From positions 1 through 37,381 of the forward strand of contig CAYMST010000015.1 in NCBI GenBank assembly GCA_964393115.1: a stretch of 37,381 bases of DNA. Reading direction: 5' to 3'. Below, in pieces: positions 24,402 through 33,136 of the stretch. This DNA comes from CAYMST01 sp964393115 (GTDB lineage Bacteria > Bacteroidota > Bacteroidia > Cytophagales > Cyclobacteriaceae). A program made the translations under genes and the position numbers. The notes beneath the pieces are model-generated. The model did not search any database. It worked only from the letters and a program-made list of their open reading frames with translations, and was not told the DNA's origin. How positions within the stretch are numbered: the first letter of the stretch is position 1; every line of letters starts with the position of its first letter.

Positions 24402-25724
24402 ATGACAGTAAAACTACCACCACTGGTTCCATCCAAAGGATTATTAGGCTCTGCTAAAGAGTACCTGAATGATCCTTTGGACTTTTTGGATAAACACCAA
24501 AAGGAATACGGAGACATATATCGTTTTCGGTTGGGTAATCGTAAGCTATTTGTGATTAGCCACCCTGCGTATGTGGAGCATGTATTACAAAAAAACCATC
24601 GTAACTATAAGAAAAGCTTGGCTTACCAAAAGCTAAGCTTACTCTTAGGTAATGGGTTGTTTACATCCGAAGGTGATTTTTGGATGAAGCAAAGGCGCTT
24701 AGCGGCTCCCTCTTTTCATCATCAGCAAATCAATGATTATTTCCATATCATAGGCGATGAATGTCGTCATTTCGAACAGTCCATTCAAGATGGACAACAG
24801 ATTCCGTTTTCCTCTGAAATGACTCGCTTGACACTTCGCATGATCAGTAGAACATTATTAGGACATGATATCGATAAGGAGTTTGAAGTCGTAAAGTCAC
24901 ATTTACCACCGGCCCTATCATTTCTGATCAACCGGGTGTTCAAGCCCTTTCCAACACCTTTATTTTTACCGACTTCCTCAAACCGTCAGTTTAAAAACTC
25001 GGTAAAGCAATTGGATAATATTATTTTCAATTTGATTGCATCGCAAAAGCAATGTTTTGAAGAAAACTCAGGATTGTTAGCTACTCTTATAGCAGCAAGG
25101 GATGGATTTGGTAACCCAATGTCAGACCAACAGCTTCGAGATGAGGTGATTACCTATTTCTTAGCTGGTCATGAAACAACCGCTATCTCAGTGATATGGA
25201 CGATGTATGCTTTGTTGTCGGACACTCAGATTATGCAAAGGCTTGGAGAGGCTTTGCAAACGGTGAACCTTGATAGCTACGAAAGTATTGCTTCCTGTGT
25301 CTACTTAGATTGGGTGGTGAAGGAGTCTATGCGTTTAAATCCTCCTGTGTGGGTAATGTCTAGGGAAGCAAAAGCTCATGATGAGATAGGAGGGTATTCC
25401 ATCAAACCAGGTGATAGCCTTGTGTTTAGCCAATCGATAATCCATAAGAAAAAAAACCTTTGGGGTGAGGACGCAGACCTATTTCGTCCAGAGCGATTCC
25501 AACAAATGTCAACTGATAAATACGCTTACTTTCCATTTGGGGGTGGTCCTAGACTGTGTGTTGGAAAGAGTCTTGCTGAAATGGAAATAAAAACGATACT
25601 TGCTCGATTGGTCAAAAAATTCACCTTGTCCCTAGAAGACAAGCAGCACCCTGGATATGAATACTCATTAACCCTAAGGCCTAAGCAAGAAGTTTTTATA
25701 AACCTTAGTTCAATTCTAAAATAA
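24402..25724 (+). CDS. Cytochrome P450
   Basis: 440-aa soluble P450 with all family landmarks: the I-helix AGHETTA (255-261, oxygen-activating Glu-Thr-Thr), ExxR as Glu308-Arg311 in KESMRLNPP, the PERF segment LFRPERF, and the haem-binding loop FGGGPRLCVGKSLAE with ligand Cys386. It looks like the CYP102-heme-domain/CYP4-like bacterial group, which often act on fatty acids or alkanes, but the substrate is a guess. No ferredoxin or reductase is adjacent. It lies 50 bp after tex on the same strand and may be co-transcribed with it. Confidence 0.94.
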   Translation: MTVKLPPLVPSKGLLGSAKEYLNDPLDFLDKHQKEYGDIYRFRLGNRKLFVISHPAYVEHVLQKNHRNYKKSLAYQKLSLLLGNGLFTSEGDFWMKQRRLAAPSFHHQQINDYFHIIGDECRHFEQSIQDGQQIPFSSEMTRLTLRMISRTLLGHDIDKEFEVVKSHLPPALSFLINRVFKPFPTPLFLPTSSNRQFKNSVKQLDNIIFNLIASQKQCFEENSGLLATLIAARDGFGNPMSDQQLRDEVITYFLAGHETTAISVIWTMYALLSDTQIMQRLGEALQTVNLDSYESIASCVYLDWVVKESMRLNPPVWVMSREAKAHDEIGGYSIKPGDSLVFSQSIIHKKKNLWGEDADLFRPERFQQMSTDKYAYFPFGGGPRLCVGKSLAEMEIKTILARLVKKFTLSLEDKQHPGYEYSLTLRPKQEVFINLSSILK

Positions 25725-26141
25725 GCCTTTAGAGTTACAAAGAGCAGTTTTGAAAGATTTGCTGTTTGAGACTACTCGAAGAGTAGGCAACAGGGCCGCC
25801 TGGCGGTTTCAAATCTTTCCGCGCGGCGTCCGCTAGATTTTTTGTCCGCGTCGGCGGTCCGGTACTTTTTCATCAATGGAAAAATCGGACCGCCGATGCG
25901 GTACAAGCCTATCCGGCTTGAGGACAAGAGTCTGTAAATGAGGTGATAAATGTTTTTCCCAACATTATTTAGAGATGAAATATTAATCGAACTCAGGTTA
26001 TAACACTTAGGCATTGAGGGTTATAGAAACTAACATTGTCTATTAGGATAGTAATAGCATTATTCTGAATTGTCATTAGACTTAGTTATTGGCTTTTTAT
26101 TAAACTTCTGAAGTAAATTCGCCCTAACCCATATTATCGTT
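25725..26141. other. Intergenic region between P450 and the large secreted protein gene
   Basis: About 417 bp. The first half contains a GC-rich cluster of hairpins (25772-25920, listed separately). The second half (25921-26141) is AT-rich with no gene; a TAAATTCG near 26114 with a TTG about 22 bases upstream is a weak promoter candidate for the gene at 26142. The open frame on the minus strand across the cluster is rejected as a gene. Confidence 0.55.
25772..25920. repeat. GC-rich multi-hairpin element (REP-like or 3' terminator cluster)
   Basis: Five stems in succession: CTACTC-GAA-GAGTAG (25772-25786); CCGCC-T-GGCGG (25796-25806); AAATCT ... AGATTT (25811-25840), enclosing GCGG-CGT-CCGC and followed by Ts; the main stem CCGCGTCGGCGGTCCG (25846-25861) / CGGACCGCCGATGCGG (25886-25901), 16 bp with one G-T pair and an inner TTTTTC/GAAAAA stem; and CAAGCC-TATCC-GGCTTG (25904-25920). 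Base composition is far more GC-rich than the surroundings. It looks like an interspersed repetitive palindromic element or MITE remnant; the third stem could terminate the P450 transcript. Only this copy is in the window. Confidence 0.6.
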
Positions 26142-28016
26142 ATGAGACATTTTACGCTCTTCATATTGATGCTTTCCCTGACTTTTAGTGTTTTGGGACA
26201 AAAGATCAAGTATAAGGATTTGTACCCTTTACTTGATGTACAAGATTATGAAAATGCTTTGCCTAACCTCAAAACGTTTTTGGCAAACCCTAAAAATGCC
26301 GATCATGCCAACGCTCATCTGCAAATGGCGACTATTACCGAGTTACGGGCTAAAGCGCTGAAACCGTTGGTACAAGCTGAATTAATTAACTCCGCGGTAG
26401 ATTCAGCGGTAAGGTTTTTTGAGATAGCTAAAAGTCTTATTGATGAAAAGGAAATAAAGAAAAACGACGATTACTATCAATCCTATAACCGTCGAGATTT
26501 AAGAACAGGAGAATTTGGAATTAAGGTATCTGATGTTCATCTAGATATCGAACAGCGTATTCAAGCTTTGGAGAAGCTTAAAGAGGATAAAACAACGTTA
26601 AATACACTATTAGAACAAGTAGAAGCTAAATATTCAGACTTAAAGAATATATTTTCAGATCTAAGCGAATTCCATAGAGAAGAGAACCTGCTCATACTTA
26701 GAGCCAATGAGGAAATCTTCGCAACTCTTGATGATTTGATAGATGGAACCATTGATGTGCGAAGCGATATATATGCGATAGAAGGACTTGTGAACGACTT
26801 GCCTACTAAGCCTTTTGAATTTAAGTTGGAAGAAAAATTAATCCGAGATTTTGCAAACGATGGACGTGAAAGTCCAGCGTCAATTCATGGCGATTTTGTG
26901 TTGTGGGATTACGAGTCCTGGGCAAAAAAAATCAAAAGAATCGTAGATGTAGATTTAGCACCTGCCAGAGAGTTGACAGCCGGTTATGACGAGGATCTTA
27001 TGAATATTCAAAAGACTATTAGTGAGCATGGTGAGATCAATTTAGAAGATTTTTCGTGGGAGGTAGCTCCTAAGGTGGTGAAGGTGTTAACGCAATTTGA
27101 ACCGGAACCTTATCCCATATACATTTTTCAGATGCACTTACAGGAGACATCACTCAAGTACCTCATGAGTGAATACTATTTCCCAGAGCTATTAGACTCG
27201 TTAGACATCAACTTCCAATACGAAAGAGCTGATACCGTTGTTAAGGCTTTGGAAGCATATGAAGAAACCATTTTGGATTTATTGGTACGAGAGAAATTTT
27301 CTCCAGAGGAGAAATACCGCGATTACTTTGAAAGGCGGTTTAAAGGTAAGTCCAACTACATCAAACAATTGGCAGCACGTAGAGACTGGCATGCGGCACT
27401 GAGAGAATCTTGGGAAGAAAAGCTTGCTTTTTGGTATGACAAAGCGAATTGGGTGGTATCCATTCAAGGCGCCGATACACTTACCATTCCAACTTTTCCT
27501 GATACTTCAGCATCATATATAGATTTTGCAGAGGTTGGCTTTTTGTGTCTTAATACTCAGCTTGGAAAAAATGATTCATTGATGTCTATTGGTATCGAAT
27601 ATAAAGAGCCTGCCAAACGAGAGAAACACAGTAAGGTATTAGGTTACTTGGCTAAAATATCCAACCCTAGAGAGTTAATATGGAAGACTAATTTCTCACT
27701 GGACGGCTTGCAAATTGGCACTAACATACATGATTTAAGTGGTGAAATCGTGTATTATGATTCGATATATTCTATTTCCTATGTATACGCGCCTAACGAG
27801 GATAGTACTCAAGTAAACTTAGCAGTAAAAAAAATAGAGCAGGATAAGGTCAAATGGCATCAAGAGTTCGTTTGTAAAAGTGATCTTTTTGAGGTGGTAT
27901 ATGATCCATATACTTTGAGAACTTCGATTTACTATTGGGAAGACGAAGAGTCAACTGAGAAGAAGAAGTTGGCACAATTGACGAATAAAGGAGAGATTTT
28001 TGGTACAAATGAATAA
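26142..28016 (+). CDS. Large exported protein, function unknown
   Basis: 624-aa exported protein with a signal peptide ending near FSVLGQ-K. The next 80 residues (YKDLYPLLDVQDYENALPNLKTFLANPKNADHAN...; only a part is quoted in words here) look like TPR-type helices. A long helical region follows (about 120-420, rich in Glu, Lys and Leu), and the last 180 residues are beta-rich (DTLTIPTFPDTSASYIDFAEV, LDGLQIGTNIHD). No named family recognised. It overlaps the next gene by 8 bases, in the pattern ATGAATAA, so the two are translationally coupled and probably work together at the envelope. Confidence 0.75.
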   Translation: MRHFTLFILMLSLTFSVLGQKIKYKDLYPLLDVQDYENALPNLKTFLANPKNADHANAHLQMATITELRAKALKPLVQAELINSAVDSAVRFFEIAKSLIDEKEIKKNDDYYQSYNRRDLRTGEFGIKVSDVHLDIEQRIQALEKLKEDKTTLNTLLEQVEAKYSDLKNIFSDLSEFHREENLLILRANEEIFATLDDLIDGTIDVRSDIYAIEGLVNDLPTKPFEFKLEEKLIRDFANDGRESPASIHGDFVLWDYESWAKKIKRIVDVDLAPARELTAGYDEDLMNIQKTISEHGEINLEDFSWEVAPKVVKVLTQFEPEPYPIYIFQMHLQETSLKYLMSEYYFPELLDSLDINFQYERADTVVKALEAYEETILDLLVREKFSPEEKYRDYFERRFKGKSNYIKQLAARRDWHAALRESWEEKLAFWYDKANWVVSIQGADTLTIPTFPDTSASYIDFAEVGFLCLNTQLGKNDSLMSIGIEYKEPAKREKHSKVLGYLAKISNPRELIWKTNFSLDGLQIGTNIHDLSGEIVYYDSIYSISYVYAPNEDSTQVNLAVKKIEQDKVKWHQEFVCKSDLFEVVYDPYTLRTSIYYWEDEESTEKKKLAQLTNKGEIFGTNE

Positions 28017-28674
28017 ATGGCTAACGCACAACTACTTTAGACTATTCAGTTTTTCTTTACTGCTATTGATTTTAAATTTCTCTTGTAGTTCGGAGGAAGA
28101 AGGGCCTATAACGGAATAAGGCATTGAGCACCTTCTTCAAACAGATTCTTTAAAGGAATGGATATTACAGTCTCGAACAGTTGACAATGTCGAATCAAAC
28201 CTTGACGATAAGTTTGTCGATGTTTTACTGTTTGCCAGTTTTGGAGCCTCTGATTCCTTGTATTTTATTCGTCAAGATACGACTACCATCTTGCGAACTA
28301 TAGATAGCTCACTCATATTCATTCGTTCGGAGATTGATAGTATAACGAATGAGGTCCAAACCATTGATACGATTGTAGACCCTACAAATCCTGGAATGGC
28401 AAATGCAGGATTCTTCTTTGATATAGACACGGCTGTTCAGTACTTTGATACCACTTTTAGCTTTAGCCAAGAGATCAGTTTTAGCGCTAAATGGGAATTA
28501 GTTTCTCCGGTTAATAATGATCGAGATTTTGACCTTTCCATAAGTTATCAAGAAGATGATGAAGAGCAAATTCTCACTTGGACAGCAAGAGATCTTTGGA
28601 TTAACGGATTGGCATTGGAATACACACTACCCAATCAAAACATTCGCTATCAAGATAGCTATAAGTCAAGGTAA
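28009..28674 (+). pseudogene. Lipoprotein gene interrupted by an in-frame stop codon
   Basis: A 222-codon frame starts at ATG 28009, overlapping the stop of the previous gene by 8 bases. It encodes a lipoprotein signal (FSFSLLLLILNFSC-SSEEE) and ends at TAA 28672-28674, but TAA at 28117-28119 (codon 37) interrupts it right after the first residues of the mature protein (EEEGPITE-stop-GIEHLLQTD). Downstream the same frame stays open and coding-like, with alternating beta-strand pattern (DSSLIFIRSEIDSITNEVQTIDT described in part) to the end. Reading from a TTG at 28258 would give 138 aa without a signal. Likely a recent nonsense mutation (for example CAA to TAA), a sequencing error, or, less likely, readthrough. 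Confidence 0.65.
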
Positions 28675-28678
28675 TCAA

Positions 28679-29485
28679 CTATAAATGGCTGTGAAAAACC
28701 ATGCCTAACGGTTTTAGCTGATCAATATCGATTTGTTCATCGAAGAGACCAAAGACAGTGGATCCACTTCCGGTCATGCTCGCATATTTTGCACCAAGCG
28801 ACAATAACCTTTCTTTCAATGACGCAATTTTTGGATGATTAGGAAAAATAGACTTTTCAAAATCGTTTATCACTTTGCTTTGCCATTGATCAATGGGGAG
28901 TTCTAATAAGGATGTGATAGGTTTGTTTGTTGCCTTTGGCATAACGCCGCTATACGCCTCCTTGGTTCCAATGTGAATTTCTGGATTGATTAAAACAATG
29001 TAGAAACCGGTCAGGTCCACAGAAACAGGAGTAAAAATATTCCCGATCCCTGACGCAAGAGTGGGTTTATTTTGAATAAAAAAAGGGCAGTCAGCTCCAA
29101 GTTGAGCAGCATAGGATTCTAGTTGATCGTCACTGATAGCTAGCTCAAATTTGTCATTGAGCAACCTAAGCATAAAGGCACCATCTGCACTTCCACCACC
29201 AAGACCAGCCCCAATTGGAATAACTTTATGTAGGTGAATGGCTACGGGAGGAATCGAAAAGTCTTTTCGGATTTGGTGATAGGCCTTGATGCATAAGTTA
29301 CCATTAGCCTCACCGGGTATTGGAATACCAGTAGATTGAAAGGAGAGGGAGTCACTTTCAATTATTTCTAAAACATCGTTCCAGGGAATAGGGTAGAAGC
29401 AAGACTCAATATCGTGGTAGCCATCAGGCCTTTTTCCCACGATATTAAGTCCTATATTAATTTTGGCATTGGGAAATGTAACCAA
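28679..29485 (-). CDS. ispE: 4-diphosphocytidyl-2-C-methyl-D-erythritol kinase
   Basis: 268-aa GHMP kinase that phosphorylates CDP-methylerythritol in the MEP isoprenoid pathway. Motifs: N-terminal FPNAKINIGLNIVGKRPDGYH (Lys8), the ATP-binding glycine loop PIGAGLGGGSAD (90-101), LGADCPFF with Asp132 and the C-terminal MTGSGSTVFGLF. No ATG fits: the frame upstream of the conserved start is closed by a stop, and the first possible codon is TTG at 29485, 4 bases after the fabI stop. The start is therefore TTG, coupled to fabI translation. It converges with the interrupted lipoprotein gene with only 4 bp between them. Confidence 0.95.
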   Translation of the reverse strand: MVTFPNAKINIGLNIVGKRPDGYHDIESCFYPIPWNDVLEIIESDSLSFQSTGIPIPGEANGNLCIKAYHQIRKDFSIPPVAIHLHKVIPIGAGLGGGSADGAFMLRLLNDKFELAISDDQLESYAAQLGADCPFFIQNKPTLASGIGNIFTPVSVDLTGFYIVLINPEIHIGTKEAYSGVMPKATNKPITSLLELPIDQWQSKVINDFEKSIFPNHPKIASLKERLLSLGAKYASMTGSGSTVFGLFDEQIDIDQLKPLGMVFHSHL

Positions 29486-29489
29486 TGCT

Positions 29490-30302
29490 TTATTTCGTTA
29501 GAGCACCAATCATATCTTCAGTAATTCCTGAAGAAGAGAATCCTCCATCGTGCATGAGGTTCTGCATCGTTACCATCTTGGTAAGATCAGAGAACATGGA
29601 AATACAGTAGGATGCGCAAGTCTCCGCAGAGGCGTTTCCTAATGGAGACATCTTATCGGCGTAGTCAAAGAATACGTCAAAACCAGAAATACCTGCGCCA
29701 GCCGTGGTCATTGTTGGCGACTGCGAAATAGTGTTTACGCGTACTTTTTTAGATTTAGCAAACTTATAACCGTAGCTTCTAGCAATAGATTCCAAACATG
29801 CTTTGGCCTGAGCCATATCGCTATAATCCGGAAATGTTCTTTGTGCCGCGATATATGACAATGCCAATATTGAACCCCATTCGTTCATAGCGTCAAGTTT
29901 ATCAGCCGTTTGCAAAACTTTATGAAACGATAACGCTGATATATCCAAAGTCTTAAGGAACCAATCGTAATTAAGGTTACCGTAATCTTTCTTCTTCCGC
30001 ACATTAGGACTCATGCCAATAGAATGCAAAACGAAGTCAATCTTTCCACCTAAGAACTCCATTGATTTGTTGAATAGGTTCTCAAGGTCCTCCATAGAAG
30101 TAGCATCTGCCGGAATTACCTCAGCACCACACTTTTCAGCCAATTCATTGATTTTACCCATTCTTAATGCAATCGGAGCATTAGTGAGCACAAACTTGGC
30201 ACCTTCGGCACTAGCTAGCTCCGCTACTTTCCACGCAATAGAATTCTCGTCCAACGCACCGAAAATAATTCCGGTTTTTCCTGCTAACAGATTATAAGCC
30301 AT
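29490..30302 (-). CDS. fabI: Enoyl-[acyl-carrier-protein] reductase (NADH) FabI
   Basis: 270-aa SDR-type enoyl-ACP reductase, final step of each fatty-acid elongation cycle. Motifs: KTGIIFGALDENSIAWKVAE (9-28, NAD binding), LHSIGMSP (92-99), Tyr150 and the catalytic Tyr160-x6-Lys167 (DYSDMAQAKA), then VRVNTISQSPTMTTAG near 200. Length and residues match classical FabI. First gene of a two-gene operon with ispE (4-bp gap). Confidence 0.96.
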   Translation of the reverse strand: MAYNLLAGKTGIIFGALDENSIAWKVAELASAEGAKFVLTNAPIALRMGKINELAEKCGAEVIPADATSMEDLENLFNKSMEFLGGKIDFVLHSIGMSPNVRKKKDYGNLNYDWFLKTLDISALSFHKVLQTADKLDAMNEWGSILALSYIAAQRTFPDYSDMAQAKACLESIARSYGYKFAKSKKVRVNTISQSPTMTTAGAGISGFDVFFDYADKMSPLGNASAETCASYCISMFSDLTKMVTMQNLMHDGGFSSSGITEDMIGALTK

Positions 30303-30739
30303 TATTCAATTATGTTTTCTTAAATTTTGGTTGGATTCCCCATGCCTAGTCTTAAACCAGTCAGTCTTTTCACTTTGATTGCGGGAAACCAGTTAATCTG
30401 GCAATATTATACAAAGTTGACCAAGCAACATATCTTATCAGCACCCATTCTAAGATTCGGGTTTGAATTTCTTTTATATAGGTATCTAAAGTCTATTAAG
30501 CGCTGACCTAAAATCTAGGACTACGTCGTTTAAACCAATTACCCTATAGGTTTCATATCATAACTCTAGGTTAGAGAGCCACTTGTTTTTTGTGGATCAA
30601 CCCCAGACAGCTAATGATTATTGGGTACTTGCATCTTACCTGCATTTTTCGGGTTTAAAAATATTTTAAATGAATTATCCTTTTGTTTATCAGGGTGTTA
30701 CTAAATTTGTGGTTTGAAACTTTATAATCACTTGTGACT
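30303..30739. other. Divergent intergenic region between fabI and the RDD gene
   Basis: About 437 bp with no ORF of note. It must hold the fabI promoter (minus); only weak matches are seen there, for example TATAAT/TAATATTG on the minus strand near 30405-30415. The RDD promoter lies at 30682-30709. A small stem CCAG-TTAAT-CTGG is at 30389-30401. No known RNA family or riboswitch recognised. Confidence 0.5.
30682..30709 (+). promoter_or_regulatory. Promoter of the RDD-family gene
   Basis: An exact TAnnTTTG match, TAAATTTG (30702-30709), with TTTG at 30682-30685, 16 bases upstream (a few short of the ideal spacing). It predicts a transcript start about 25 bases before the ATG at 30740. Confidence 0.4.
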
Positions 30740-31141
30740 ATGGATCAGGACTACCCTAATGTGCTCTTACGAGTTAAAGCAATTGTGACAGACTACTTTG
30801 TTATGTTAGTATTCATGTTTAGCGTGGCTTTTATCTTCAGCCATTTCGAACAAGCTAGTGAGAATATTCGTATGGGTGCATTCTTGTTTATTTTCGTCTT
30901 CTATGATCCAATATTTACAAGCTTCTTTGGTGGGACTATTGGGCATAAACTCAATGGTTTGGCAGTGAAGCGAGTAGCAAGCCCTGAAAAGAATGTTAAT
31001 ATCATTCTGGCGACAGTAAGGTTCCTCGTGAAATCAAGCCTTGGCGTTATTTCTTTGTTAGTAATATCTGCTAATGACCAAAGAAGAGCGATTCACGACA
31101 TCATTTCAGGTTCAGTGGTGATCTTCGACATTAATAAATAA
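30740..31141 (+). CDS. RDD family membrane protein
   Basis: 133-aa membrane protein of the RDD family (PF06271). It has the opening RVKAIVTDYFVMLVFMF with R and D, a second hydrophobic segment GAFLFIFVFYDPIFTSFF, the GGTIGHKLNGLAVKRV turn and a third segment before RRAIHDIISGSVVIF. Function of the family is mostly unknown; some members are Na+/H+ antiporters. The ATG at 30740 is preferred to GTG 30734. It converges on recN with a 13-bp gap. Confidence 0.85.
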   Translation: MDQDYPNVLLRVKAIVTDYFVMLVFMFSVAFIFSHFEQASENIRMGAFLFIFVFYDPIFTSFFGGTIGHKLNGLAVKRVASPEKNVNIILATVRFLVKSSLGVISLLVISANDQRRAIHDIISGSVVIFDINK

Positions 31142-31154
31142 TGAATTTAGTACT

Positions 31155-32810
31155 TTAGCCATGCATGAGCGCAGCAGCGCTGTCCAGCGCCGCTTTTGAA
31201 GGATCGTCTCCATCAATCATTTTGGCGATTTCAGATACGCGTTCTTGTTCGTCTAAGACTTTTATTTTACTGACTGATCGCTCAGCTGAGTGATCTTTAT
31301 ATACGAAATAATGAAGATCAGCTTGCGCAGCGAACTGAGGAAGGTGACTTATTGAAATAATTTGAATATGCTGAGAAATGTTCTGCAGCATTTTCACCAT
31401 TTTCTTGGCTACCTCACCGGATACTCCAGTTTCTATTTCATCGAATATCATGGTAGGCATAGAAGCTTTTTCTGCCAAAATAGACTTGAGCGCGAACATC
31501 AAACGTGAAAACTCACCTCCAGAGGCTACGTCAACAATGCTTTGAGTGGCGATACCTTTATTGGCCGAGAACATGAACTTGATCTCATCACATCCATGCT
31601 CAGTATGTTCCGTTTGAGTCCTTTCGATTTCGAAAATGGCCTCAGGCATACCTAACTCTTTGGCGATAGCAGTTATACTGCCTGCTATTTCTGTAAATAC
31701 ACTCGTCCGAGAACTTGTAAGCGAAGCAGCTGATTTTTCTAATAGGGCTAGTTTCCGTTCAACTTCAGATGCTAAGGATTTTAAGTCATCATCAAGGTTT
31801 TCAACTTGTCCAACCTTGGTAGTAAGTGATGCTCTAACCTCAATGAGTTCTTTTAAATCTCTAACTTGATGTTTTTGTATTAAGCCGTTTAGTAGTGTTA
31901 ATCGATCAGCTATTTCTGAGAGTTTGTGTGGGTCGTGTTCGATTTTTTCTTCAAGTACCTCCATTTCTGACTGGATGTCAGAAAGCTCTATCAATGTACT
32001 TTCTAATCGGTTCGATAAAGCGTCATAGGTCTTGCTAAGTGCTGTAATGGAACTAAGCTTCCTTTTTATGTCTGCTAATCTTGTATTTACGCCAAAATCT
32101 TCATCTTCGAGTAAGCCTATTGAAGTAGAAAAGCAAGATTTTACTTCTTCACTTCGTTCCAATATTTGCAGTTCCGATTCTAAATATTCTACTTCTTCGA
32201 CGTCTTTTATTTCAGCCTTGACAAGTTCGTCAAGCTGAAATTTGTTGTAATCATATTCCTTTTTCAACGATGAAGCCTTTTGCTGAAGGCTTTCAAAGTT
32301 TCGTTTACTGGTGACGTAGTCAGTAAATTGATTGGCCACTAATTCTCTAACATCAGCATTACCCGCATATTCGTCTACAAGCTGAAGTTGGAAAATGAAA
32401 TCCCGAAGTAGTAGCGTATCGTGTTGGGAATGGATATCAATTAGCTTGGGAGATATTCGCTTTAAAATATCTAAAGTCACAGGTTGATCATTGACAAAGG
32501 CTCGAGATTTTCCAGACGGAGATATTTCTCTTCGAATAATTGTTTCGTCGTCAAACTCTATTTCTTCTTCTTCGAAAATTGACTGCAGTTGATAGTTGGA
32601 AATATCGAATGTGGCTTCAACTATACACTTTTTATCTTCGAAATAAAGCACCTTTTTATCAGCTCTATTTCCCAGGAGTAATCCCAGTGCACCGAGCATA
32701 ATTGACTTTCCAGCACCTGTTTCACCCGTAATAACATTGAAGTTTTGAGAAGGAGAGATATTTAACTCCTCAATTAGGGCGTAGTTATTAATGATTAATT
32801 TTTTGATCAT
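31155..32810 (-). CDS. recN: DNA repair protein RecN
   Basis: 551-aa SMC-like ATPase acting in double-strand break repair. Walker A is GETGAGKS (29-36), long coiled coils run from about 155 to 370, the ABC signature region is VASGGEFSRLMFALK, and Walker B is TMIFDEIETGVSGE. Length and order match RecN. The start overlaps the stop of the small upstream gene as ATGA (32807-32810), so translation is coupled. SOS-type control is expected from other bacteria, but no LexA box was identified here. Confidence 0.96.
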   Translation of the reverse strand: MIKKLIINNYALIEELNISPSQNFNVITGETGAGKSIMLGALGLLLGNRADKKVLYFEDKKCIVEATFDISNYQLQSIFEEEEIEFDDETIIRREISPSGKSRAFVNDQPVTLDILKRISPKLIDIHSQHDTLLLRDFIFQLQLVDEYAGNADVRELVANQFTDYVTSKRNFESLQQKASSLKKEYDYNKFQLDELVKAEIKDVEEVEYLESELQILERSEEVKSCFSTSIGLLEDEDFGVNTRLADIKRKLSSITALSKTYDALSNRLESTLIELSDIQSEMEVLEEKIEHDPHKLSEIADRLTLLNGLIQKHQVRDLKELIEVRASLTTKVGQVENLDDDLKSLASEVERKLALLEKSAASLTSSRTSVFTEIAGSITAIAKELGMPEAIFEIERTQTEHTEHGCDEIKFMFSANKGIATQSIVDVASGGEFSRLMFALKSILAEKASMPTMIFDEIETGVSGEVAKKMVKMLQNISQHIQIISISHLPQFAAQADLHYFVYKDHSAERSVSKIKVLDEQERVSEIAKMIDGDDPSKAALDSAAALMHG

Positions 32811-33022
32811 AACTCGACAATGAGCTCTTCTATCTCGCTTAAATCAATTTTGTGTTTAGAACGGAAGTCATCCAAGAATAAGAGTGTTGTTCCGTTCAAA
32901 CTCGCTACCGTACCTTTGGTTACCTTACCATTTTTGAACACCACTGATAACACACTTCCGATAAGAGAAGAGGATTCTTTTTTTAAAAATCTCCAATCTA
33001 TTCTTCTTTGCTTTCTTGACAT
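32807..33022 (-). CDS. Small Sm-like protein coupled to recN
   Basis: 71-aa protein. After a basic N-terminus (MSRKQRRIDWRFLKK) it has the five-strand pattern of an Sm/Lsm barrel: LIGSVLSVVFKNGKVTKGTVASL, then TTLLFLDDF, and a closing KIDLSEIEELIVEL similar to Sm motif 2 in outline. No family is confidently named. Its stop overlaps the recN start by four bases (ATGA), indicating an operon with coupled translation. Basic N-terminus plus Sm-like fold suggests RNA or nucleic-acid binding, which is inference from pattern only. Confidence 0.7.
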   Translation of the reverse strand: MSRKQRRIDWRFLKKESSSLIGSVLSVVFKNGKVTKGTVASLNGTTLLFLDDFRSKHKIDLSEIEELIVEL

Positions 33023-33136
33023 GCGCGAATTTACACAAACTTCATGGTTGCTATACCCTAAGAAATAGGTCCACGCAAATAATACGCTGATATTAGACCT
33101 GCCTTAATCTAGACGTATAACATTTAAGCGGTAACA

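Noticed and set aside
25772..26014. 80-codon frame across the GC-rich hairpin element
   Set aside because: Its C-terminal half is only the translation of the palindromic repeat; the N-terminal half is AT-rich without pattern. Treated as non-coding repeat.
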